Positions 8,099 through 16,264 of a DNA stretch of 64,000 nt are shown here, in pieces; position 1 is the stretch's first letter; the number at the start of each line of letters is the position of its first letter. A model generated the notes under the pieces. That model saw only the letters and a program-made list of their open reading frames with translations. It did not search any database and was not told where the DNA came from. This DNA comes from Bradyrhizobium sp. BR13661 (GTDB taxonomy: Bacteria; Pseudomonadota; Alphaproteobacteria; Rhizobiales; Xanthobacteraceae). Location of the stretch: positions 1 to 64,000 of the forward strand of contig NZ_JARXWB010000041.1 in NCBI RefSeq assembly GCF_029892425.1. Direction: 5' to 3'. The position numbers and the translations under genes were made by a program.

Positions 8099-9757
8099 TT
8101 GCCGCACCGACCGCAAAGCAGAACAACCGCCTCTGCGTTGGCGCCCCCGTCGGAGGAGGCGTGGCTGGCGGCGCGCCGCGTTGCGCGCGAACTCGACGGG
8201 ATCCTTGATGAGGCGGGTCCGCATCGGCAGGCGGTCGATCGGGCGGCCGCCGAGCTGCGCCTTTCGACCCGGCAGGTCTATAATCTGCTGGCGCGCTATC
8301 GCGTCGACCGGCGGGTATCGTCGCTGCTGCCGCGTACGAACGGCGCGAGAAAGAAGCGGCTCGACCATGAAGTCGAGGACATCATCGCGGCGACGTTGCG
8401 AGCGCAATGGCTGACGCTGGAGGCGCCGCCGCTTGCGCCGGTCGTAGCCGAAATCCGCGCCCGTTGTGAGGAGGCCGGACTCGCCGCGCCCTCCTATGGC
8501 GCTGTCGACCGCCGCATTCCCTCGCTGTTCAGCCCTGAGGAACTCGCCAGGAAGCGGTCAGCGAACCCGAAGCATCTGCTGCGGCTCAAACCGAGACCCG
8601 GTTATATCCGCGCCTCGAACCCGCTCGAGGTTTGTCAGATCGATCACACGCCCACGGACATCCAGTTCGTCGAGGTGGTGGAGGGCGAAGGCGTCTTCGT
8701 CGGAAGGGCGTACCTGACCCTCATCGCGGACGTGGCGACGCGCTGCATCCTCGGCTTTTGTCTGACCCTCGAAAAGCCTTCGGCGCTGTCCGTCGCCCTA
8801 TGCCTCGCGCAGGCGATGTGTCCGAAGGAGGCGTGGTTGGCCGCGCGCGGCATCGAGCATCGCTGGCCGATGTTCGGGCGACCTCGGCTGCTCGTCACCG
8901 ATTCCGCGAAAGAGTTCAAAGGGCGCGCCTTCCAGCGTGGTTGCGAGGATTATGGCGTCCGGATTCGTTATCGCGATCGCGGCCGGGTCCATGAAGGTGG
9001 CGTGATCGAACGCCTGCTCGGGAAGCTGAACAGCGTTCTCGCGACGCATCCGGGATCGACGGGTCGATCGGTGGCGGACCGCGACAGTTATCCCGCAGAG
9101 CGGCGCGCTCGCCTGAGTTTCGCCGATCTTGAGCGATGTGTGGCGCTCGCCGCGATTGATCACAATCTGCAGCAGAACGCGAAGACCCTGAAGACGCCGG
9201 CGGCGGAATGGGCGCGACACAGCCGGGATCTTCCTCGTTTCGAGGACGACCCGGCGCGGGTCGTGCTGGCGTTCCTGCCCGGGATGGAGCGGCGCCTTTC
9301 GCCGCAGGGCGTCAGTCTGTTCGCGTTGGACTATTATTCGCCGTGGCTGGGCGGCCTGGTCCCGCGGCGCGACCGTCTGGGTCGGCTCGAGGTACGATAC
9401 GATCCTCGCGACATCAGCCACATCTATGTCCGGGATCCGGAAACGAGGGAGTTTCGGTCCGTCGGACGACGCGATGGGCGGCTCGCGTCGTTAACGCTGT
9501 GGGAGCACGAAGGCGACCGCGCGCGTCGACGCGCCGCGACCGCGCGCTCGGACACGGAGAAGGTGAAGTTTCAGCGCCAGATCGCCGAGATCGTCGGCGG
9601 ATCGAAGCCATCGAAGGTCGAACTGCGCGACGCCGTGCGCCGGAGTCACGCGGCGGAGGCCGGCAAGCTCTATGAGGCCATGTGCCCGACTGCGTCGGAG
9701 GTTCCCGCCGAGCGCCCGGTCCGCGAAAAGCGCCGGCTGCCGGTCGAGGATTGGTGA
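8099..9757 (+). CDS. tniA: TniA-like DDE transposase (TnsB/Mu family)
   Basis: A 552-residue integrase-core transposase that cuts and joins the element ends. After an N-terminal helix-turn-helix region (about 40-90) comes the rve catalytic domain with the acidic triad D182 (QIDHTP), D268 (VTDSAKEF) and E304 (GGVIERLLG), in D,D(35)E spacing. A Mu-type C-terminal beta domain follows at about 390-460. The start used is TTG 8099; no ATG lies between the in-frame stop at 8054 and this point, so TTG is the best available start. It lies 11 bases after the internal end repeat, so expression may be controlled by transposase binding to its own end. It precedes tniB directly. Confidence 0.9.
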   Translation: MPHRPQSRTTASALAPPSEEAWLAARRVARELDGILDEAGPHRQAVDRAAAELRLSTRQVYNLLARYRVDRRVSSLLPRTNGARKKRLDHEVEDIIAATLRAQWLTLEAPPLAPVVAEIRARCEEAGLAAPSYGAVDRRIPSLFSPEELARKRSANPKHLLRLKPRPGYIRASNPLEVCQIDHTPTDIQFVEVVEGEGVFVGRAYLTLIADVATRCILGFCLTLEKPSALSVALCLAQAMCPKEAWLAARGIEHRWPMFGRPRLLVTDSAKEFKGRAFQRGCEDYGVRIRYRDRGRVHEGGVIERLLGKLNSVLATHPGSTGRSVADRDSYPAERRARLSFADLERCVALAAIDHNLQQNAKTLKTPAAEWARHSRDLPRFEDDPARVVLAFLPGMERRLSPQGVSLFALDYYSPWLGGLVPRRDRLGRLEVRYDPRDISHIYVRDPETREFRSVGRRDGRLASLTLWEHEGDRARRRAATARSDTEKVKFQRQIAEIVGGSKPSKVELRDAVRRSHAAEAGKLYEAMCPTASEVPAERPVREKRRLPVEDW

Positions 9758-9758
9758 G

Positions 9759-10637
9759 ATGGTCGACCATCTGCTCGATCATGTTCGCCCGTATCTTGGC
9801 CGCAGTCTGGAGGATCGGATCGCCTACATCGAGGCGCCGCGATGGATCGGACATCACCTCGCCACGCAGGCGCTTGAGCGGCTGAACGCATTGCTGTCCC
9901 GGTCGCCAAGTTTACGCACGCGCGGTCTGATGCTCGTCGGCCCCTACGCCAACGGCAAGACGATGATCGCCGAACGGTTCGCCGTCGCGCATTTGAAGGC
10001 CTGCGAGACGCAGCGGGTGTGGGTGGTCCAGACCCGCGAGGGCGCAGGACTCGCCCATTTCTACGCAAGCATTCTGCGTGCCTTCCGGGCACCGACGGGA
10101 AACAGCCGGGACGTCGGCCGCAAGGCCGAGCAGGTCGATCATCTGCTCGACGGCCTGAAGCCGAGAATCCTGATTTTCGACGAGTTCCACAATGCGCTGC
10201 GCGGTCGATCGCGCGACGTGGAGGCGGTGCTGGCGTTCCTGCGGCGGATCGGTCGTCAGTTCGACATATCGCCGGTTTTGATCGGCGAGGTCGCGGTGTA
10301 CGATTTCATCAACGCGACCGACGAAATGGCGAGCCGGTTCGAACTGCTCGCCGCGCCGCGATGGCGTTACGACGACGAATTCCTCACGTTGCTCGACAGT
10401 CTCGAAAGCGCCCTGCCGCTCGCGCGCCGCTCTGATCTTTCCGACGAGCAACTGGCGCGTGAGATCTTCCGGCTTTCGGAAGGGTTGATCGGCGAGATCG
10501 TGGCGGTCGTCACGGCGGCGGCGGTCGCGGCGGCGAGGTCCGGAGCGGAGCGGATCACCCGGTCCTCGATTGACGCGCTGGATTACGTCCCGGTGTCGCG
10601 ACGCCGCGGTGCGCGGCTGCGCGAGGGTCTGCTGTGA
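9759..10637 (+). CDS. tniB: TniB-like AAA+ transposition regulator (TnsC-like)
   Basis: A 292-residue ATPase with Walker A GPYANGKT (residues about 61-68) and Walker B ILIFDEFHN (about 138-146). These are the features of TniB/TnsC proteins, which form ATP-dependent filaments on target DNA, recruit TniA and give target immunity. The ATG at 9759 lies one base after the tniA stop, and the gene overlaps tniQ by four bases (GTGA), so the three genes form one coupled operon. Length is normal for TniB. The first ten residues are MVDHLLDHVR. Confidence 0.9.
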   Translation: MVDHLLDHVRPYLGRSLEDRIAYIEAPRWIGHHLATQALERLNALLSRSPSLRTRGLMLVGPYANGKTMIAERFAVAHLKACETQRVWVVQTREGAGLAHFYASILRAFRAPTGNSRDVGRKAEQVDHLLDGLKPRILIFDEFHNALRGRSRDVEAVLAFLRRIGRQFDISPVLIGEVAVYDFINATDEMASRFELLAAPRWRYDDEFLTLLDSLESALPLARRSDLSDEQLAREIFRLSEGLIGEIVAVVTAAAVAAARSGAERITRSSIDALDYVPVSRRRGARLREGLL

Positions 10638-11683
10638 GCCAAGTGACGGGCTTCGCGATCGAGATCCGCGAACGATACCAGGATGTCGCCGGGGATCGGT
10701 GGCCCGCCGCCGTCGACCCGCAACCCGACGAATTGCTGTCGAGCTGGCTTCATCGCCTCGCGATCGCGAACGGCGTCGCGCCGCGGTCGTTCGCCGGCGG
10801 GCTCGGGCTGGGAGGAGGCATGTGGTCGCCTCGCCTCGACGCGCGGCTCCCCGAGGACGTCGCGGCCTGGCTCGGCATTCGGACGGGGGTCGCGTGCGAG
10901 GCGATATCGGCGATGGCGATGACGGATGGAGCGTTGGCGCCGCTTTGGCTGCCTTTGCGCGAGACCGCGCGCCGGAGCCGTTCGACCTGGATCCAATATT
11001 GCGCTGTGTGCCTCGCCGACGATAGCGCCCCCTATTTTCGGCGGTCTTGGCGACTGGCGTCGCGCATTTCCTGTTTCACGCATCGCTGCGGTCTGCGTGA
11101 TCGATGTCCCGCCTGCCGCGCCGGGATCGTTCCCTTCGCTCAGACGGAATTAGTCCCGCAATACGTCTGCGTGCGCTGCGGTTTCGATCTGCGCGGCGCC
11201 GCCAAGATATCGGTCGGGCTGGCGGCGCGGCGGCTGGAACGGTCGATCGACGATATCTGCAAGGCCGAAATCGCCAAGGGATCGCCGACGATCCACGAAT
11301 GGGTTGCGCGCTTGCTGCGCGTTCCCGTCGTCGTCGGCGTCGTCGGGGCCGGCCGGCCGCTCACCAGCCTGCCGGCGTCGGCGCGCATCCGTTGCTTCGA
11401 GCAGCTCGCACAAAGGGCCGACGATGAGCGCGTCGTCGCTGCGGACCGCGCCGTTCCCCGGCGATGTCGAATTGCCGCGACCACCGGCGGCCGTGACGGG
11501 TTGATCACGCGTTTCGCGGATTTCCTCGACGCGCATCAGAGATCGCCGCGGTTCGCGCGAGCGCAACCGCCTGGCGTCGACCTCGCGGCTTTGCTGGCGG
11601 CCTATGGTTGCGCCGTTCGCCGCGGCTCGCGCTCGACGCGTCGCGGCGCCGACGACGGCGCACGCAAGAGTCTGGCGACCTGA
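10634..11683 (+). CDS. tniQ: TniQ target-selection protein
   Basis: A 349-residue TniQ/TnsD-like protein. The N-terminal TniQ domain carries the typical DELLSSWLHRLAIANG motif (about 33-48). A zinc-finger region follows with CAVC (about 120), a CFTHRC...CPAC cluster (about 140-160) and CVRCGF (about 180). TniQ proteins couple the target to the TniB/TniA machinery. The GTG start overlaps the tniB stop. The protein is shorter than TnsD and has no obvious C-terminal sequence-specific domain beyond Arg-rich helices. The observed insertion into a paralogue of the cargo gene makes its target preference interesting. Confidence 0.88.
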   Translation: MSQVTGFAIEIRERYQDVAGDRWPAAVDPQPDELLSSWLHRLAIANGVAPRSFAGGLGLGGGMWSPRLDARLPEDVAAWLGIRTGVACEAISAMAMTDGALAPLWLPLRETARRSRSTWIQYCAVCLADDSAPYFRRSWRLASRISCFTHRCGLRDRCPACRAGIVPFAQTELVPQYVCVRCGFDLRGAAKISVGLAARRLERSIDDICKAEIAKGSPTIHEWVARLLRVPVVVGVVGAGRPLTSLPASARIRCFEQLAQRADDERVVAADRAVPRRCRIAATTGGRDGLITRFADFLDAHQRSPRFARAQPPGVDLAALLAAYGCAVRRGSRSTRRGADDGARKSLAT

Positions 11684-11744
11684 TCGAAGACGACGCCGGG
11701 CGCGTCGCGGGGCGCCGGCGCGAAGGGAGTAGGATCCCGCGCGC

Positions 11745-12878
11745 TCACAAGACGCCCCACGCCCGATACCGTCCCCTTCCGGTCGCCTCGCGTAAGGCGA
11801 GTTCGGCGACGAGGTTCTGCGCGGCGCGTGGGGTGATCCCGAGCGCCTTGCCGATCATGCCGGCCGAGACCAGCGGTCGCGAGATCACGAACTCGATCAG
11901 CTGGGGCAGCCGCGAGGTGGAGCGGCGGCCGTCGAGTTTTCGGATGAGCAGCGTGCGGGCGAGGAGCCAGCGGTCATGCTGCTTGAGGCCCTCTTCCGCC
12001 GCCGCGGCGATGGTTTCGAGCTCGGCCACGAGACGCGTCGTCGCGTCGCGCGCCCGGCGGCGTTCCCGCGGCACGGCTTTCGCGCCCTCGGCCAGACATG
12101 GCAAATGGGCGCGGGTCTTATCGCGGTCGCGCAGCACAGCGGCGGCGAGCAGGCGGCCGAGGCCGGACGCGCGCTGCAGCGGCTCGATCGCGCTCCAGGC
12201 CTCGTGGGCGATCGCAGCGGCGAGAGTCGGCGGCACATTGCGGGTTTCGTCGACGATGGCGCGCCATTGCACGAGGCGCGCGTCCTCGTCCCAGTCGAGG
12301 TCGTAAACGAGCGGATCGCGCTCGCCAGCCGGCGCGGCCGGGAGCGGCCGTTCGCTGGCGAGGGTTCTGTCGGCCTGGGCAATGGCCGCGTCGACCGAGG
12401 CGAACAATTCGGCAAACTCGCGGTTCCCGGCGAGCGGCGGCTCGAACTCTGGATTCGCTTCGTCACCGTCGTCGTCGGGCTCCGGGTCTTCGACCTGGGG
12501 ATGCTTTGGGTCCGACTCCCCTGCCCTGCGCCGCAGCGCCTCGAGACCGGTGGGTGACAGAGCCCAACCGGGCGCGGCGTCGGCGATGCGCCGGCGCGCG
12601 CGTAACACCATATGGGCACGCGTGAGTTCGTGGGTGGGCGCGCGGATGTCCATGCCGGCGTCGTGCAGCACAAGGTCTTCGATATGGACGAGCTCACCCT
12701 CGAGCCAGAGCGCGGCGACCGCGTCCGCAAAGTGGGTTCTCGCGATCCAGCCGTCGCGGATGGGGCTCGTTCGCAGCCGCTCGTCGAGCCGCGCCAGTGT
12801 GTCTTCGGCGCGTGCGAGCGGTCGGGCGAGCTCGCGCCATGGCAGCGGATCGGGGAGGCGGGCGCTCAAAGGGGGCAC
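11745..12878 (-). CDS. Intact DUF1612/RHE_PE00001-type cargo protein
   Basis: A 377-residue protein carried inside the transposon, converging on tniQ. It matches the interrupted host gene along its whole length: PDPLPWRELARPLARAEDTLARLDERL, SPIRDGWIARTHF, LWLEGELVHIEDLVLHDAGMD, THELTRAHMVLRARRRI, and a C-terminal helix-turn-helix ending LREATGRGRYRAWGVL. The central linker (about 125-170) is acidic and differs most. The start used is GTG 12878. The first half recalls the Fic N-terminal domain, but no Fic catalytic HxFx(D/E)GNGR motif is present. Its 5' region carries a TTTTCCGCTAAGC-type repeat near the transposon right end. Confidence 0.85.
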   Translation of the reverse strand: MPPLSARLPDPLPWRELARPLARAEDTLARLDERLRTSPIRDGWIARTHFADAVAALWLEGELVHIEDLVLHDAGMDIRAPTHELTRAHMVLRARRRIADAAPGWALSPTGLEALRRRAGESDPKHPQVEDPEPDDDGDEANPEFEPPLAGNREFAELFASVDAAIAQADRTLASERPLPAAPAGERDPLVYDLDWDEDARLVQWRAIVDETRNVPPTLAAAIAHEAWSAIEPLQRASGLGRLLAAAVLRDRDKTRAHLPCLAEGAKAVPRERRRARDATTRLVAELETIAAAAEEGLKQHDRWLLARTLLIRKLDGRRSTSRLPQLIEFVISRPLVSAGMIGKALGITPRAAQNLVAELALREATGRGRYRAWGVL

Positions 12879-12983
12879 CGGGCGGCCGGTTTGGAATTGT
12901 GAGGATCGGTCACGACGGTCTTTCCGAGGGTTCCGAAGGCCCGGGTCGAAATATCTGTTGGATCAAAGCGCTGTCGGACGGCT

Positions 12984-13061
12984 GCTGAAATCGCAAGCGG
13001 AAAAGCGTGCACCGATTTTCCGCTAAGCGTTGCAAATTGAAATCGATAACAGAAAGCGACA
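12984..13061 (-). repeat. Right end of the TniABQ transposon
   Basis: Reverse-complement reading gives TGTCGCTTTCTGTTATCGAT..., then CGATTTCA-type and TTTTCCGCTTGCGATTTCAG repeats. An imperfect hairpin, GCAAGCGGAAAA with TTTTCCGCTAAGC (about 12993-13027), is also present. It is the inverted counterpart of the left end. Confidence 0.8.
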
Positions 13062-13183
13062 AGCGGCCCAACGAGCTGGGCCCACGGCAGCGGATCGGGG
13101 ATTTTGTAGCTGGGTGGCAAGGTCTTGATAACCTTAACAGGAATCGACGAAACGGAAGCTAACACACGAATGGCTTCCGTCAT
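13062..13183 (-). pseudogene. DUF1612/RHE_PE00001-type gene, 5' part, split by Tn
   Basis: The minus strand from ATG at 13183 encodes MTEAIRVLASVSS...KIPDPLPWAQLVGPL and then runs into the transposon end. The segment PDPLPWAQLVGPL matches PDPLPWRELARPL in the intact paralogue at 12820-12860. Together with 6898-7992 it reconstructs one gene of about 404 codons. The promoter of the gene should lie above 13183, so the 3' fragment at 6898-7992 is now without its own promoter. Confidence 0.8.
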
Positions 13184-13377
13184 GGCGATGCCGGTTCCGG
13201 ATGGCTCTTACTATCGATAACCAGCCCTCATCGATGGTGTCGGGGGAATCGCGTCCCCGGGCCCCTGAGGTCCCCCTCCTCTTGCGGGGGAGCCTGCTTC
13301 CCGGATGTCCTATCATCTCGAATGCCCGCTGGGCGCCGACTATGATAGGCTGGCGTTGCGATGTCGAGGTCAAACGC

Positions 13378-13611
13378 ATGAATGAGTTTAGGCGAATTAC
13401 GCAAGATCCCGCCGTGATGGGCGGGAAAGCCTGCATACGTGGCCAGCGCGTCACCGTCGGCATGATCGTGGGCCAGATCGGTGCCGGCCGCAGCATCGAT
13501 GCGCTGCTTGCCGACTATCCCTATCTCGCGCGCGAGGACGTGCTCGAGGCCTTGCGCTACGCCGCCTGGCGCGCCGAGGAGCGCGAGGTCGATCTGCAGC
13601 GCGCATCCTGA
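13378..13611 (+). CDS. DUF433 antitoxin
   Basis: A 77-residue protein of the DUF433 family: RITQDPAVMGGKACIRGQRVTVGMIVGQIGAGRSIDALLADYPYL is the family signature, a small winged-helix fold. It overlaps the next gene by four bases (ATCCTGATG context), the classic antitoxin-toxin arrangement. An upstream in-frame extension to 13201 has no RBS and is not used. Role inferred: it neutralises the PIN-like toxin and represses the operon. Confidence 0.85.
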   Translation: MNEFRRITQDPAVMGGKACIRGQRVTVGMIVGQIGAGRSIDALLADYPYLAREDVLEALRYAAWRAEEREVDLQRAS

Positions 13612-13979
13612 TGCGATTCCTGATCGACATGAACCTGTCGCCGAGCTGGGTTCCTTTCCTCCAGAACGCGGGGTTCGAAGCGGCGCATTGGTCAGCGGTG
13701 GGTGCTGCGGACGCGTCCGATCGCACGCTGATGCAATGGGCGGCCGCGCACGATCATGTGGTAGTGACCAACGACCTCGATTTTTCGACGATCCTGGCCG
13801 CGACGCAGCGCCGCAAGCCGAGCGTCATCCAGATCCGCGCCGATCTGCTGACGCCAGTGGCGATCGGCAGCGCCGTGCTCCGTGCAATCGCACAAACCGA
13901 GCGCGAGCTCGCCGAAGGCGCCCTGGTCTCCATCGATCCCGACCGGGCGCGGGTGCGAATTCTCCCGCTCGGGTCGTAA
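13611..13979 (+). CDS. DUF5615 PIN-like toxin
   Basis: A 122-residue PIN-fold protein of the DUF5615/Mut7-C-like type. Acidic residues at the usual positions are visible: MRFLIDMNLSP (D6), VTNDLDFSTIL (D57, D59), and a C-terminal core ending in SIDPDRARVRILPL. Such proteins are predicted RNases and pair with DUF433 antitoxins. It starts at the last base of the antitoxin stop region, so it is translationally coupled. The pair may act as plasmid addiction genes. It lies just outside the transposon and is not part of it. Confidence 0.85.
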   Translation: MRFLIDMNLSPSWVPFLQNAGFEAAHWSAVGAADASDRTLMQWAAAHDHVVVTNDLDFSTILAATQRRKPSVIQIRADLLTPVAIGSAVLRAIAQTERELAEGALVSIDPDRARVRILPLGS

Positions 13980-14163
13980 ACTTCACCGTTTATCGACAGG
14001 GTCGGAAATCAACCCGCAAATCGGCGATTCTGGCGGCTAGGCGCCTGCAAATCCCGCCGCCCGGTCCCCGGATGGACGAGAGACCATGCCAGCCCAGCCC
14101 CCCCCTCGCCCCTTCCGCTGTCTTTTCGGTCTGCGCCGGCCGTCTGCGCGAGCGCGATCGTGG

Positions 14164-14278
14164 TCAGGCGTCGTCGAACAGACCGTCGCGAAATACCTTA
14201 TCGGCAGCCTTTCCCCCCGGCGGGCATTGCCGCGGGCACGCAGCTTCCGGCCAAAGTCGACACCAACATCGAGCAGAG
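14164..14278 (-). pseudogene. Remnant of a second vapB antitoxin 3' end
   Basis: Directly after the vapB frame, the minus strand encodes a decayed repeat of the same C-terminal region: LLDVGVDFGRKLRARGNA, then in a shifted frame KAADKVFRDGLFDDA and a stop at 14164. This parallels the intact gene's LVDLGVQFCRDLRTKAD...KPADKAFRDGLYEDA. It suggests two tandem antitoxin genes collapsed together with loss of the cognate toxin. Confidence 0.55.
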
Positions 14279-14548
14279 TCACCCCGGCCTCGTTGAACTC
14301 GGCGTTGCATCCTCGTACAGGCCGTCGCGGAACGCCTTGTCGGCAGGTTTGCTGCTCTGCGGATCGGCCTTTGTCCTCAAATCGCGACAAAATTGGACGC
14401 CTAGGTCGACCAAGGACGGCCTGCGCTGCTCGCGCTCAAGTTCATGGGCGAGCGCCGTGTGCACGGCCTCGGTCAGTCCGATTTTCTTCAGCGCGGCGAC
14501 CCTGCGGGCCAGCGCGTCGGTCTCCGGATTCTTGATATGGAAGGCCAT
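14279..14548 (-). CDS. vapB: VapB-type antitoxin (orphan)
   Basis: An 89-residue protein starting MAFHIKNPETDALARRVAALKKIGLTEAVHTALAHELER, the typical Psk-type VapB N-terminus (ribbon-helix-helix). GAGGAGCG precedes the ATG at 14548. The last residues (TPSSTRPG) do not match the usual VapB tail and come from fusion with the decayed copy below. No vapC toxin gene follows, so this is an orphan antitoxin. Upstream, repeated ATACACG units and a TATAAA box between 14550 and 14590 may be its promoter/operator. Confidence 0.7.
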   Translation of the reverse strand: MAFHIKNPETDALARRVAALKKIGLTEAVHTALAHELEREQRRPSLVDLGVQFCRDLRTKADPQSSKPADKAFRDGLYEDATPSSTRPG

Positions 14549-14688
14549 GAGGCGCTCCTCTAGCGTGTATCGTGTATCTTTATACAACATTCCGGATACT
14601 TCTCGTGAAGGCCGGGGATTCTCGCCAAATCTGATGGGAAAGCTCATAAGAACTCGGCGGAGGCCAAAATTTTTATGGTTAACATTCT

Positions 14689-15772
14689 ATGAGCGCCACC
14701 CCTCTTCGCATTCCCGATGCGGCCTCGATCGAGGCCGTTCTGGCAGGACTCGATCCCGCCTCGGCCGACGCGGATCTCATGCCCGCGCTCGCCGCAGCCT
14801 TTCCGAGCTTCGATTTCAGCCTGGCCCGCGTCGACGATGATTATTGGCGCGACACCCGATCGGTCATTCGGCCCGACTGCACCCGAGCCGGGGAGCTGCG
14901 GCAGTGGATGACGGCCGAGCTCGCCAAAGATGGCGGGGATATCAAGGGGCTCTGGACGCGCCTGAAAGACACTGATCTGCAGATCACCGAGTGGCGTGGG
15001 ACCAGCGCCTTCGTCTTCGCCCCGACCGGGCCCGGGGCCGCCGATTATATCCAGATCGGACTTGGCCGAGAAATCGAGTGGCGCGCTGGTCCGATCGTCA
15101 ATCCGGACTATCGACCTTGGGGGGAAGAGGATCTGCTCGATCCCAGCTGGCTCCGCCAGTCCCTGCCCGAGACGGATCGCCTCGGCGGCCCGGTCTACCG
15201 CCTGCTCGACCGCGCCGGCGGCGCATTCGTCCATATCCGCAGTTTCCTCGATCGCTGCAGTCGAGCGCGACAAGCGGGAGGCCAAGCGGCCCGAGATGGA
15301 GCGGCGCGTGATCCGCGAAGTCGGGCCGCAGGGAACGCGCGAAACGCCATTCCTCGAGGCGGTCCCCGACTGGTTCGACTACGTGCCGCGGGAGGTGCGC
15401 TTCTTTCAAGACTGGGAGGGATCGAGTGCCCGCGCCCATCGCGTCTTTGAGCATTGGGCGCTCGATGTTCGTGATTATACCCACAAGGGCGAGCGCGAAG
15501 TCGGTTTCATCCCCCGGCCGCTGAAGCCCCCCAAGGAGCGGCTGCTCACGGCATCGGATGTTTCGGTGCATCTGCTGATGGATCGGATTGAGGCCGTGGA
15601 CAGTGAGGTCGGCCTGTCCTTCGGCTGGTTCTTCCTGATGACCCACGGGCATTGGGTTGATCCCGACATCGGCCTGGCGATTGCGCAAGGCCTGAAGGCG
15701 CAGCGTGTTCGCCTGCCCGATCCCGACGCTCGCGTGCTGCTGCGCTGGGCGGATCGAAGCTACGGCTTTTGA
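14689..15772 (+). pseudogene. Hypothetical protein gene with a frameshift
   Basis: The first frame (14689 to about 15255) encodes MSATPLRIPDAASIEAVL...GGAFVHIRSFLD. The homologous continuation (ERDKREAKRPEMERRVIREVG ... ADRSYGF) is in a different frame from about 15262 to 15772. The switch occurs within TTCCTCGATCGCTGCAGTCG near 15245-15262. Together they would give about 360 residues with many aromatic residues (FDYVPREVRFFQDWEG, HWALDVRDYTHKGEREVGF). No family is recognised. Sequencing error at the junction is possible. Confidence 0.6.
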
Positions 15773-16264
15773 TGGCGCCGCCCACGGACGATTTTACCTG
15801 GCGCGCGCTGGCTTTCCGACACCCAAACCGGTGCGCACCGTAGCTTGACGCGCTCTCGCTGATCCCGCCGATGGAGAGGCACGATCAGCTACGTCGACGG
15901 TGCTTTTAGGCCCGGGCTACACAACATTTCGCTTTGGCGCAGCGATGACGCGGCGAGTTGCGCAATGGGACCTTGCACCGGCGGAAGGGCATGAAGCTAT
16001 TGGCGTCGCCAAGCCTGCGCTCGGCGCGAGGCACCTAGATTCGGTTTCCTGCGAAGCAGAAGAGGGTAGACTTCATAGAGGCCGATTCGGCCCAACTGGA
16101 GAAAGTTGACCGCGGTCAACTTTTCCATTTGCGCGAGGCAACCGGAAATCACCGTTAAGGATTTGTTTACCCTTTAATTGTTGCGCGACCGCTCAGAATC
16201 GGGCCTAGTTAGCCACGCTTTGCGCATGTCCTGCATCCGAAATTCGTAACTACGCGAGAAAGCC
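15773..16264. promoter_or_regulatory. repA upstream control region
   Basis: Nearly 500 bases without a gene. It contains a perfect parS palindrome at 16105-16120 and, downstream of it, an AT-richer stretch (GGATTTGTTTACCCTTTAATTG, about 16158-16180) that is the likeliest place for the repABC promoter. No other gene-like signal was found. Confidence 0.6.
16105..16120. promoter_or_regulatory. parS: parS site (repABC type), upstream of repA
   Basis: GTTGACCGCGGTCAAC, a perfect 16-bp palindrome that fits the repABC consensus GTTnnCnGCnGnnAAC at every fixed position. The palindrome extends three more bases on each side. RepB binds such sites for partitioning. Confidence 0.92.

Larger units (their letters stand above)
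7993..13061. mobile_element. TniABQ (Tn7/Tn5053-like) transposon with paralogous cargo
   Basis: The 5069-bp element begins TGTCGCTTTC (7993) and ends, in reverse complement, with the same TGTCGCTTTC (13061), so it has 5'-TGT...ACA-3' ends typical of Tn5053/Tn7-like transposons. CGATTTCA recurs inside both ends at the same spacing. A second repeat pair (8068-8088 and the inverted 12984-13004) matches at 19 of 21 positions, as expected for tandem transposase binding sites. The flanks are AGGGG (7988-7992) and AGCGG (13062-13066), a 5-bp target duplication with one substitution. Contents: tniA, tniB, tniQ on the plus strand and a DUF1612/RHE_PE00001-type gene on the minus strand. No resolvase, Cas gene or CRISPR array is present. 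Confidence 0.88.

Noticed and set aside
7993..13061. CRISPR-associated transposon
   Set aside because: No cas12k, Cascade genes, CRISPR repeats or tracrRNA-like sequence inside or near the element.
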